64,000 nucleotides of DNA from Acarospora socialis (lineage: Eukaryota > Ascomycota > Lecanoromycetes > Acarosporales > Acarosporaceae), in the NCBI GenBank assembly GCA_025617375.2, contig JAMYGW020000006.1, forward strand, positions 501,001 to 565,000, written 5' to 3'. The notes beneath the pieces were generated by a model that saw only the letters and a list, made by a program, of their open reading frames with translations, searched no databases and was not told where the DNA came from. Below are positions 11,531 through 23,310 of this stretch, piece after piece. Position numbers and translations under genes: made by a program. Within the stretch, counting starts at the first letter, position 1, and the number at the start of each line of letters is the position of its first letter.

Positions 11531-14500
11531 TTTTCTTCTGAAATTCTATTTCTGTCTTTTCTTGAAATGTTGAAGTGTTCTTGTGCAGTTCTTGAGATTT
11601 TCTTTGAATTTTCAGATATTTTTTGAAGTATGATATTCTTTTCACTTTATGAGATAGTGAGTTTTCTTGTTAATCATTCTCTTTTTTAAAATATTCTCAA
11701 CTTTGTATTCTTGATCAGATTCAATTGATGTTTTGATGATTTGAAGTGATATGAATTAATTGCATCATTGAAGCATAAAAACATGAAATACTGAGTATAT
11801 TCTCATGTTCTTGAGTAAATTCAGCTCATAACTTATTTCTTTAATGTCTCTGACAATTCTGAATGATTCTATGCTCTTGTAATTCAATTTTTTGCTTGCT
11901 TGCTTTGTCTGTACATTGTTGATTCAAAAATATATTCTTTTTTCTTTCTGAAAAGATTTTTTAAGTATTTTCTTGCACATCAGCTGCTTGATTCTTTTCT
12001 GAAGATCACTATGCAGTTTTTTTATTTCAGCAATACTCAGTATTGTTTGTTGACTCTGTGATTCATGCTGCAGTGAATCTCATCATATCTCTGAATTGTA
12101 TTCATAATTTACATAGAATGATGTCTTTCTCATGATCTTGTTTCTTGTGTTGTTGTACACAAACTGTGCTGTAAACAGTAGTTGTACTCAGTTGTTCTGA
12201 TTTTTGTTGACATAGTGTTGCAAGTATGTTTCAACTGTTTGATTCATTCATTCACTCTGTCTGTTCATCTATGAATAATATACTGTTAATATCTTGTGTT
12301 TTATTCTGAATTCTGCTGTGAACATTTTTCAGAACTTGTTTGTAAACAGTTTGTCTCTATTAGTGATAAATTCTTTTGATAGTTCATGATTGTTAATCAA
12401 TTCTTACAGTATAATGTAAATCAATACTGATGCTGTTGCAGTCTCTTTGAATGAAATAAACATTGTGTACTTCATCAATCTATTCACTATAATCAATATG
12501 CTATTGAATCTCACTCTTCATGTCAAATTTCTTGATGATAAGAGCTTCATAATGAAATTCATGATAATTGATTTTCATGATCTGTCTGATGCATCAATTC
12601 ATATTACTTTGTCATATCATTTACTTCATTGAATCTTATTTTATTGATATGAATTGCATCTGACAATCATTTCAGTGATTTAATTTTTAAGATTGTTAAT
12701 ATTGCATCTTCTTTGCACTAAGTTCTTTGTGCATTTAACTTTCAAATGTTCATGAACTCTGTCTACATAACACTTTTGTATAAGTTCTTTATTTATTAGA
12801 AAAGCATTCTTCACTCTGTATGTTGCTGCTAAGTCTTTTGTGAGAATTTTCTGACTGTCTTTGCTCAGAATTTTGATGTGTACTTGTTCAATATCTTTGT
12901 GATTGAGTTGTCTGTTTAAAACATCTGCTTTATTATTCTCATTATTTTTCTTGTAATGAATCTGAAATTCAAAATCTGCTAACAACTCAGCTCAGTGAAT
13001 CTGTTGTCTGTTTAGTTTTTTTGTTGTTGCAAAGTTTCTCAGATTCTTATGATCAGTAAAGATTTAAATTGACTTGCTTGTTTCTGCAAGATAAAATCTT
13101 CAGTTTTGCAGTACTTTTACTATTACAAGTAGTTTCTTGTCATAAATCTCATATTTTTTCTTGAATTCTGATAGTTTTCTAAATTGATATGTGATGAGCT
13201 TTTGTTGTTCATTCTCAATCTAATATAAATATGCATTTACTGCAAAATCTGAAGCATCAGTTTTCAGTATTTTTTTGTATGCTGACTGAGATATTGTCAG
13301 ATGAGCTGTTTTGCTGAAACTTTTCTTCAATATATTGAATGCTTTCTGCTGTTTCTTATCTCAGTGTTATTTCTTATTTTTGTGTGTCAATTATGTAAGA
13401 AATTCAGCTATTCTCAAGTAGCTGAATACAAACTTTCAATAGTAGTTTGTTAATTCTAGAAAGACTTGCACTTTCTTGACTCATGTTGATATTGATCAGT
13501 CTTAAACTGCTGCAGTTTTTTCTGAATTCTTCTCAATGTAGTTAGATCAAATAATATATTTTAGAAATCACACTTTCTGAGTTTTGAATCTGCTCTTTAA
13601 CTTTTTCATATACTTTTCTCTCTTAACTTTTTCAATATCTTGTGCATATGTCTGCAGTGCATCTCTAGATCTTCTGAGTATATCAGAATATTGTTAAGAT
13701 ATATAATTATAAAGTCATTGAGATATTTTCTGATTATATCATTGATCAGTTTCTGAAAGATGATTGAAGCATTTTTCAGTTCAAAATGACATAACAGTAT
13801 ACTTATAGTGTCTGTATCTCATTTAAAACACTGTTTTTCATTCTTCTTCAGCTTTCATTCATATACAGTAATAAATGTTCTTGAGATTTAAGCTTGTGAA
13901 TTATTTAGTCTTGTTTAATCAATTTTGCAACTCTGCTATCAGTGATAGTGAATAATTGTTCTGTTTAGTTATGTCATTGAGTTGTCTATAGTTGACACAC
14001 AATTGTTTTTTGTCATCTTTCTTTGATATAAACAGAATTGAATATTCTGCTGATGATTTTGAAAATTGAATGAATTCTTTCTTGAAATTCTCATCAAGAT
14101 AGTCTTGAACTTTCTTGAGTTGATCTTCACTCATTGAGTATATAGACTTTCACATTAATTGCTTTTTGTTCAATAGTGATATCTTATGATCTCATGACTT
14201 GTACTTTAACAATTTTTGATTGTTCAGAAATATTATATGTGTAGTTTGTTGCACATATTTTTTTCTTAATTCAGTCAATCTGTAAGTTCTGATTACATAA
14301 TCAGAGTATTTTTAGTATAATGTTGTACTTCAGTAACTTTATAACATTCAACATCATCTCTTCACATTGTTCTGCAATATTGATGATGATATGAATTTGT
14401 CAATTAATGTTCACATAACTGCTGTCTGTCATATATACTTTTGTGAATCATGATGCAGATATTAATTAAAGTCATATTTTTCTCATTAAATCTTCTGAAA

Positions 14501-16439
14501 TGTAGTTGTCAATCACTTTTAAGTTAACTATAGTGTGCATCATTTTCTAAAGAATGTCACTGTCTTCTATGTTCATTTCAATTCATAATTTATGCTTTTC
14601 ATGTTCATAAGACATTAGAAGCTTCTTGTTCTTCAGTTTCATTGAGAAAGTTTGTAGTTTTTTAACTGAACTGTCTCTTCAATTCTTCTTCATATCTTTT
14701 TGAATTATTCAGACTTCTTCTCTAAAACAAGTAAATTGATGTACTTGTTGCTGTATTTCTTGATATACTGTTCTGAATGTAGTTGTAATTCATATTAATT
14801 ATACTTCATTTGTAACTGATCTTGCAGTCTCTTAATTCTGTCAAGAAATTCTTTTGATATATATTCATCAAAGTGAGTTCATAGTTCTTTATTTCTTGTG
14901 ATATATTCTAGAGATAGATCAATTGTGATCTTGTGTGATTTTGTCTTTTACATCAACATCTTAAACACATCTTGCTGCATTGTTTAATCACTTTGCTGTA
15001 AAGCTTCTAGCTTTCTTTTCAGTTGTTTCTTGCAATTTAGCATGTTTTGTCAACACTTCTCTAGCATTGCTAGATCTCAGTTACACTTGTTGTAATATCA
15101 CTCTGTTAATCTCTGATCTTCATTTTCTGAGAAGTTTTCTTTTGCACAGATGTTAGAACTTGAATAGTGACACAATGACTCTCAATTTTTTTCAAATTTC
15201 TCAAATTCAAAATCTATTGTTAACTTGAAATTCTGAATCTTCTGAGTTCTGTAAATATTGATTTCTTCAATCTTGTTCAGTTCTTCTGTGATAAGAATAG
15301 CTAATTTTTTTGTTTGAATTGATTAACTCATCATGTTGTAATCATCTTTCTTGTCTTTTCTAAATCATTGTGAATATTATTCAGCTTCATCTTTACTGCT
15401 TATATATGTTCAACACATATCATTATAACAGATTGTTCAACTCAGAACATCATGCACTACATGTGAATTCTTCATTGTTTTCTTGCTTGCTACTGCAGCA
15501 TTTTTTCTCTCATGATGAAACTTCTTGCACTGTCTTGCAAGATATTCTGCTATTTTGCAGTTAAAGTATTTGTGTGTTTTTTTATTATGTTGTTGTCAAG
15601 ATTTAAAGACTTGTTTGTGTTGACATTTCTGCTCTGTTCATCTGTTATATTTTGAGATTTGACAACACTTCTTGAACATATTGAGATTCATGAAGTCTGA
15701 ATATTGCAATTGCAGCAATCTTCTGTATGTATTTCTTTGAGTATATTTGAGTATAAATTCTTTAAGTTGAAATTTCTTCTTCTTTTGTTGTCTTTCTCAT
15801 GCATGACTATTGATATTAATTGTCATGTTGATAGTTTTTTGCAACTTGTCAGATCAATCAAATCTAACTATTTCATTCTTAATGAAATCTTTCAGTTCTC
15901 AATAGAACTGAGAATTCAAAGCATTGTTGTCTCATTTTGTCAAGACTGCAACTCATTGAAATTCTGTCATGTATTGTGCTGTTAATTTATTCTGTCATAA
16001 GATATGAATGCATCATTCAGCTGTGCATTTCTCATCAATTACTTCAAAAATCTTTCTTATCTCTTTCTTAAACTTTGTAAAGCTGTTAAACATAGATTCA
16101 GTGTCTTCTTGCTTTTTCTTGAAAGTCTTATTGATGAACTTTCTCATGAACAAATTAATTCAGTCAAATGTTATATCTTTAAGATAGAATGCTGTGAACA
16201 GAATCTTGTCTGTGTTGCTGAAAAATTTGTGTATATTAAACTCAATGTACAAGTCAAGTTAAACTAAAAAGAGTTAAAGCTTTTCACACTCTCTGATGAA
16301 GTCATTAGATGTTTTAATCTTCAGTGTGTTGATAGTTATATCAGCATTTTGAGTGACTTCAATCTGACTTGCTGCTAATAAAACAGTGAAGATGTTCTTC
16401 TGCTGAGTGATCATCTTAATACTGTAAGAATGTTTAAAG

Positions 16440-16683
16440 TGTTATGTTTTAGTACTGAGCTTTCTCAATAATATAGAGTTTAAGAGTTTGACTTATTGAT
16501 ATTAAGATTCTCAGACTGTTGTCTCTTGATAATTTCTTAATTGTAATTGAAGTTGAACATGATTGTTTTCATAGAAAAAACAATTCTATCTATATAGTAT
16601 CTGACATGTCAACTTAATAAGTGTGTTCTTGTTCTGATGTGTTTCTGACACATAATTATGATGAAATGTCTTTTATGCTGTTG
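16440..16683 (-). repeat. 5' LTR of Gypsy-B, left piece (interrupted)
   Basis: Aligns with 10704-10947 of the other family B LTR. It stops at the Gypsy-A insertion, and its last five bases (tgttg) are the target duplication. The remaining 72 bp of the LTR continue at 22906-22977 and end in tgtaaca. Confidence 0.88.
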
Positions 16684-17034
16684 TGTTACAATCAAGTCAG
16701 AACAGACTTAAAGCAGACTGATACATATGCAGAAGAAGTGTATATTCAAGAAATGTTTAGACAGCAGTCATGTGACATCTTGACATGCTTGATGACAAGC
16801 TTGATGAGCAAGCTCAACAGATTGCATAGACAAGCTGTTTCAACAGACTCAATGGTGAGATCAGCAAGCAAGCTCACTATATAGTAGAATTGTTTTTCTT
16901 ATGAAAATGATTGTATTCAACTTAAGTAACTATCTAAGAGTTAAAGTTCAGAACTATTTCAGACCAGTTATTATATCAACAAGCACAAATTCTTAGTTCT
17001 ACATATCTGGGAAATCTCAGGTTAGAACATTACA
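16684..17034 (+). repeat. 5' LTR of the full-length Gypsy-A copy
   Basis: 351 bp, beginning tgttac and ending attaca. It pairs base for base in length with 22550-22900. Differences from the 3' LTR are overwhelmingly transitions, mostly with T or A in this copy where the 3' LTR has C or G, so this end suffered more C-to-T mutation. Confidence 0.92.
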
Positions 17035-20000
17035 CTTTGAACACTCTTACAATATAATGAGTATGATGTCTGACACACAAAAGAATGTCTCAACTTTGTT
17101 CTTGAAACAAGCTCAGACAAACTCATCTCTACCATTTACTTCAGATAGAATGATGACACAATTAGTGATGTTTACTCAGATAATACAGCTATCTATGAGT
17201 GCATTGAAGATTCAGATACTCAATATCTTTGATGAAGAGAGAGAAAAGCTGTGAGTCTTTGTGACTAAGCTCAACCTGTATATTGAGTTCAATCAACAAA
17301 AGTTTCAAACTGATCAAGAGAAGACATTGTTTGTGACAATTTATCTAGTGAATGCAGTCTTCAATTGAGTTAATCTCAAGCTGCATGAGTTTCTAGAGAA
17401 GAAGTATGATGAATGCAATGCTAATGTGAAGTTCATGTTCAATGACTTCAGCAAGTTCAAGAAAAAACTCAAGAAAGTCTTCAGAGTGATCAATGAAGAA
17501 AGAGCAGCAGAGAAATGAGTTCACATCTTGTGACAGAGTGAATCAGCAGCAGTATATGTCACAAAGTTTCAGTGATTAGCAACACTTACCAGATAAAATG
17601 ATGAAGCACTCATCTACCAGTACTATTGTGAGTTGAGAAAGTTCATCAAAGACAAAATAGCTCAAGCAGAATGATCAGACAATCTTCAGAAAATGATTGA
17701 TCTGAGTATTAATATTGATAGTTGTCAATGAGAATGATAGATGAAACAAAAAGAATATTGAATGCCATCTATAATAAAAGGTCAAGAAGGAAGCTTCTGA
17801 CTGTGAGTGAAGCAATATGTTTTACTGATAAGACATAGAAGAATAGATTCTATGAATCTCAATATGATCAAGAAGTGCTGTTAAAAGTCATGAAAGACTA
17901 GATGAGTGAAGTCTGAATGCCAGACAGAGTGATTCACTAAGTCTCAGATAACACTGCAAAATGAGATGTGAATGTGTTACAACTGTGAAAAATCTGAACA
18001 TCTTGCCTGAAAGTGCAACAGACCTTGAATAGAAAGAAAGAATGTTGCAGCAATAATGACTGAAATGAAGACAAAGAAACCAAGCATAGTGCATGACACT
18101 CTGAGTTGAACAGTCTGTTATGACAATATGTGTTGAACACATATGAGTGCAAAAGATGAAGTCAGATGATACTCACAGAAATTGTGCAAAGACACAAGAA
18201 ATAGATTTGACACAATGAGTCAATCAATCTACAAAAAAGAACTAGCTATTCTTACCAAGAAAAATGTCCTTGATGTCAAGATTGAAGAGATCAATGCTTG
18301 AGAAACTCAGATAGAAGAAGACTACAGCAATAACATCTAACAAGCACTGAATTTGAATGTGAATCAGAAAGAAATCAATGAATGAAAAGTCAATATAAGA
18401 CTGAAGACAGCATACCAGCACTCTGAGAACCAACATCAGTTGTTGAAAGAAGAAAAGCTTCAATTTGAGAAGCAAGAGCTTGAGCAAGAGATGCAAGCTT
18501 GAAGACAGAAAGCACAACACAAGAGTGTGAAAGAACAAGAAGCATGTGATCAGCTAGAAGAGCTGATGATAGCTGTTAAAGATGAATGTCTCAGCAGTGA
18601 TGATGCAGTATTGTTGAAATTCCTTGTCTGAAGAACAAAGAGCCACAAGATTGAGATACACTTATCTGAAGAACATATCATGTGAAATAAAGACAGATGA
18701 ATCTTCAGTGAAGAATATATATCACTGAAATTTCTGCAAAGAGTAAGAGTCTTTGAGAGTCAGTTGCAGATGAAGTACAATCAGTATGAACTCTGACTAC
18801 ATTCAGAAAGACACATTGAGCAACACAGTCTAAAGTATGCAAATCTTATGATCAGAAGAAAACCCAGATGGTTTTAAGAACTCTGAAGATGAGTTGAACA
18901 ATTAAGTGAGTTAAAAAATAAAAAGCTTTCTCAACAAGACTAGAGAGTAAGAAGCTAGTGACATCTCAAAGACAGAATAATAATCATAGAATATGAACCA
19001 AGATCATGATCAATGAACATCAGATCAATGCATTGATGAATTCTGAAGTGAATGAAAACATTATAAGCTGATGAATAGTTGACATGTTGAGATTAGTGAC
19101 ACAGCAAGTGCACTGTTCATTCAACATACAAATGATAAACAGAGTCATCAAAAGAATTGACAAGAAGATCTGTGTGAAAGTCTCAATTCTTGAAAATCTA
19201 CAAGAAATCATGTTTGATGTCATGAAATCAATTGAATATGATGCAATGCTAGAAATGCCTTGGTTGCACAAAAAGAATTCATGAATTGATTGGGTCACAA
19301 AGAAGATATGCACAGTCAAAGATGCATATGAGATTCTCAAACAACCAGAAATGAGCTTATCAGAACATAAGTCATGAAATCATGAAATACTGCTATTGAA
19401 TGAAAAGCAACCTAAGTGAATGCTGTTATACTCAATGAGTGAGAATCAACTCAAGAAAGTTAGAACTTACCTTGATGAGAATCTTAAGAGAGAATTCATA
19501 AAATCATTGAAATCACTGACAGAATATCTGATCCTGTTTGTACTGAAGAAAGATGGCAAAAAATGACTATGTGTCAATTATAGACAACTCAACAAGATAA
19601 CTCATCAAAACAGTTATTCTCTACCACTAATAGAAGAGTTGCAAGACTGATTAGACAAGACTAAGTGGTTCATGAGCTTAGACCTTAAAAACACCTATTA
19701 CTGAGTGAGAATGAAAGAAGATAAAGAATGGAAAATGGCATTCTGAATGAGATACAAACATTATGAATATACTGTTATGTCATTTGAGTTGAAGAACACT
19801 TCAGTCATCTTTCAGAGATTGATCAACAACATGTTGAGAGAATATCTTGATAATTTTGTGATTACATACCTCAACAACATTCTGATATATTCAGAAGATC
19901 TTGAAGAGCACTGCAAACATGTGTGAAAGATATTGACAAGACTCAACAAGAGAGCTTTGTATGTGAAAAAGTCAAAAAGCAGATTCAAGATCAAGAAAGT

Positions 20001-22060
20001 CAAGTTTCTAGACTATGTGATTCAATCTGAACAGATCAAAAAGAATTCAAAGAAGACAGAAGCAGTCAGAAACTGACTGACACTGAAACAGATCAAGAAA
20101 GTACAAGTCTTTCTAGAATTGATGAACTATTATTGAAAGTTTGTACCAAACTACACAAGAATTGTGAAACCACTAACACATTTGACACACAAAAGCAAAA
20201 AATAACATTGAAATAGAGAGCAGAAGAATGTGTTTCACATATTAAAGAAAAGTTTTAGTGAAATGACACATCTGAGAATACTCAACCTGACATGCAAGAA
20301 GACACTGAAAACTGATGCTTCAGATTTCACAGTAAATACATATTTGTATTAAATTGAAGAAAAACAGCAGAGACTCATAGCATATCAATTTAGAAAACTA
20401 TCAGAATTCAAGAAAAGATATGAGATTCACAACAAGAAACTTCTTGCAATAGTAGAAGCACTGCAAGATTGAAGATCTTATTTTGCAGAAACAAACAAGT
20501 CAATTCAGATCTACACAGATCACAAGAATCTGAGAAACTTTGCAACAACAAAGCAACTTAATCAATGACAAGTTTGTTGAGCAGAACAGTTAGCAGATTA
20601 TGAATTTCAGATTCATTACAAGAAGAATAATGAGAATGATGAAGCAGATGTCTTAAGCAGACAATCTGATCATGAAGATGTACAGATGATACATGCTGAA
20701 ATTCTGAGCAAAGATGACAGTGAAATTCTCACAAAGAACTTAGCAGCAATGTACAAGGTGAAGCAAGCTTTCTTGATGAATGAAGAACTCATCAAGATGT
20801 GTCACTACAGCAGAATCAAAGAACATCTGAGAGTTAAACACATGAAAGATTTAGTGCAGAGAAGGCACAATGTTAGCAATTTTAGAAATCAAATCACCAA
20901 GATGATTGCTGTGTGTGATTCATGTTGAAGAAACAAGATTAACTGAGATAAATGATACAACAAAGTAACACAACTAGACACACCAGATGCATCATGAGAG
21001 TCAATTATCATGAACTTCATCATGAAGCTACCACTGTCAAAGGATTCAGCATGGGGGGTGAAATTCAACAGTATATTAATCATAGTGAACAGATTGACCA
21101 AGTACACAATGTTTATTTCATTCAAAGAAACTGCAACAGCACCAATATTGACATACACAATACTGAGAGAATTAGTTAGCAATCACAGACTATCAAAAGA
21201 GTTTATCACCAACAGAGACAAGCTGTTTACAAGCAAGTTTTGGAAAACACTTACAGCAGAACTTGAAATAAAACATAAGATGTCAATGACATATCACTCA
21301 CAGATGAATGAGCAAAGCAAGTGAATGAATCAAACAGTAGAAATGTACTTGAGACACTATGTCAACAAGAGTCAAGATGACTGAGTATGACTGTTGTCAA
21401 CAACACAGTTTGTGTACAACAATGCAAGACATGAGATCACAGAAGAGACATCTTTCTATATGAACTATGACTACAATCTGAAGATATGACAAGATCTTAA
21501 GAGACATGAATCACAGAGTCAACAAGCAATTTTGAACATCACACAGATGAAAGAACTGCATCAAGATCTGACAGAATGAATCAAACAGCAGATGAGATGA
21601 GTGACAGAGGCAAAATCATTCAAAGAAGAAAAAAAGATATATCTGAGAGCAGATAACATATGAACAAAGAAAAGAAGCAAGAAGCTAGAAAACAAGAGCA
21701 TTGAATCATTCAAGATCATACAAAACATCAAAGAATTAAACTATGAGCTAGACTTATTCAAGAAAATGAGAATACACCTGATATTTCATGCATCCATGCT
21801 ACAGCATTGCAATCAGTCCATATCACTTCAAATCAATGAAATGTCTGTTGAACTCAACAAAGAATATGAAGTTGAGGACATTCTAGGGAAGAGAATGATT
21901 AGTGGGAAAGCTCACTACCTCATAAAATGAAAAGATTATGATACCTCAGAGAATATCTGGGAACCCAGAGAAAATCTCAAGAACTGTGTGAGAACACTTC
22001 AATGTTTTGAGAAAAGAGATTGATACTAGCTCAGAAGGATGGTGACATTGAGTTGACAAG

Positions 22061-22480
22061 TTATGACATTGTTTGAGGATCTTCATCCTCAACCCCATCA
22101 TTATCACTATCAAGTTCAGCAGCAAGACAGTTGACCTTCTGTGAAGCACAGTGGTCTGTCTGATTCAGTGTTCTCTGAAGGTGTATGACTTTTGAGAAAA
22201 GTGCAGCAAGCTCAGTGTGCTTGGCTGTCAGTTTGCTGTTTGCTTTACTTATTTCCTTGTGAAGTGAAAGATGAGTTCTATTGAGAGACTTCCACAACAC
22301 ATTGACACATGGGTGACCACAGCAAGTACACTTATTGCATTTTGGTCAAGATTCCATTACAAAACAGTTGATGCTGCAACAGACACAATAGTCACAAGGA
22401 AACAGGGCAAGCATGCCACTGATCTGGATTTTCTTTGCAATTCTTAGGTGATTGGAATTTTTAGGAAGCATTGTTGCTGA
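22061..22480 (-). pseudogene. Antisense Cys-rich accessory frame of Gypsy-A (fossil)
   Basis: Runs opposite to Gypsy-A pol, just before the 3' LTR. The visible parts are a basic, hydrophobic start, closely spaced Cys pairs (CDYCVCC, then CNKCTCCGHPC), a Leu/Lys/Glu-rich stretch likely to form a coiled coil, and an acidic DSDNDGVEDED tail. The counterpart in Gypsy-B is at 11115-11530, and another lies at about 5910-6340 in the left family A copy. Conservation of this design across two families argues that it was a real element-encoded protein and not a chance frame. It is broken here. Confidence 0.6.
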
Positions 22481-22549
22481 CAGTGGATGATGTGAATACC
22501 CTCACTTATATAGGCCCTAGGGGACTAGTGCCTGAGAAGAGAAGAATAG

Positions 22550-22900
22550 TGTTATGATTAAGTCAGAACAAGCTTAGAGCAGACTGATGTGTACACAGAA
22601 GGAGTGTATATTCAAGGGATGTTTAGGCAGCAGTCACATGACACCTCAACATGCTTGATGGTGAGCTTGGCAAGCAAGCTCAACGGGTTGCATGGGCGAG
22701 CTGCCTCAACGGGCTCGACAACGAGGCCAACAAGCAAGCTCACTATATAGTAGGATCATTTCCCTTATGAAAACAATCATGTTCAACTTAAGTAACTATC
22801 TAAGAGTTAAAGTCCAGAACTGTTCCAGACCAGCTGTTATATCAACAAGCACAAACCCTTAGCCCTACATACCTGGGGAATCCCAGGTTAGGATGTTACA
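22550..22900 (+). repeat. 3' LTR of the full-length Gypsy-A copy (least mutated LTR)
   Basis: 351 bp, beginning tgttat and ending tgttaca. It is the only part of the repeat block that keeps many GG, CC and CG dinucleotides, especially at about 22680-22740. It therefore approximates the family's original sequence best. The TATA-like core cactatatagtag is at 22740-22752. Confidence 0.93.
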
Positions 22901-22905
22901 TGTTG

Positions 22906-22977
22906 TTTCATGTCTAGATATCTGTTCTTGATGTAGCTTCAGACTCACTCTTAATTCATTTAGGTATGGTTGTAACA
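22906..22977 (-). repeat. 5' LTR of Gypsy-B, right piece
   Basis: The 72-bp remainder of the interrupted family B LTR. It aligns with 10948-11019 and ends tgtaaca. It is preceded by the second copy of the tgttg target duplication (22901-22905). Confidence 0.85.
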
Positions 22978-23310
22978 GTCTTGTTCTCACTTTCTCATCT
23001 CACTGTCATCTCAATCTTTTTCATGACTTCTTTGTCATCTTGCTGTCAAATCTATCTCTTGATAAAATTGAAGAATTTATACTGATTAGTGAATGAAAAT
23101 TTAGATTGTCTAGAATGTCTAGATTGATTAGATATGAGAAGAAGTATTGAAATTAGAAGACTCTTTAGAAGTTCAACTCTATTCAGTTTAGTGTTGAAAT
23201 CTTCTGTGTCACATGATATTGCTTAGTCATCATGCACAAAAGTTATTCTTTGTGTATTCTAATCTTCTAGATAATTAAGACACCTAATATCAAGCAATAG
23301 AAATGTTTCA
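22978..23310 (+). mobile_element. AT-rich tail, probably the end of the interrupted Copia element
   Basis: AT-rich sequence without coding potential that continues from the Copia 3' end after the Gypsy-B insertion. It starts with the probable target duplication gtctt. Composition becomes gene-like, with CpG present, between about 23310 and 23370. I cannot place the true LTR end, because its partner is not in the window. Confidence 0.5.

Larger units (their letters stand above)
16684..22900 (+). mobile_element. Ty3/Gypsy LTR retrotransposon fossil, family A, full-length copy nested in a Gypsy-B LTR
   Basis: A 6217-bp element with two 351-bp LTRs (16684-17034 and 22550-22900) and a perfect 5-bp target duplication, tgttg at 16679-16683 and 22901-22905. 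The internal order is gag (about 17050-18540, with a CCHC zinc-knuckle region near 17970-18020), protease region (about 19080-19380), RT (about 19440-20060), RNase H (about 20290-20680), integrase (about 20690-21620, with a C-x2-C pair ending in CDSC), and an antisense Cys-rich frame (22061-22480). It looks whole in layout but is heavily broken. The last kilobase is much less mutated than the rest. It is the youngest insertion in the right-hand stack. Confidence 0.93.
10704..22977 (-). mobile_element. Ty3/Gypsy LTR retrotransposon fossil, family B, minus copy (interrupted)
   Basis: A second Gypsy family in minus orientation. Its 316-bp LTRs are at 10704-11019 (3' LTR) and at 16440-16683 plus 22906-22977 (5' LTR, split by the Gypsy-A insertion). 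The internal part is 11020-16439. Reading leftwards there is gag (about 16430-15000), RT (about 14130-13560, with a VNYRQLNDIT motif), RNase H (about 13330-12960), integrase (about 12990-12050), and an antisense Cys-rich frame (11115-11530, on the plus strand). The target duplication is probably atctt (10699-10703) and gtctt (22978-22982), one G/A transition apart. The element spans both ends, so it is full-length in layout but heavily broken. Confidence 0.85.

Noticed and set aside
1-23300. AT-rich block as mitochondrial, bacterial or viral DNA
   Set aside because: LTR pairs, target duplications and retrotransposon domains account for nearly all of it. The low GC is explained by C-to-T decay.
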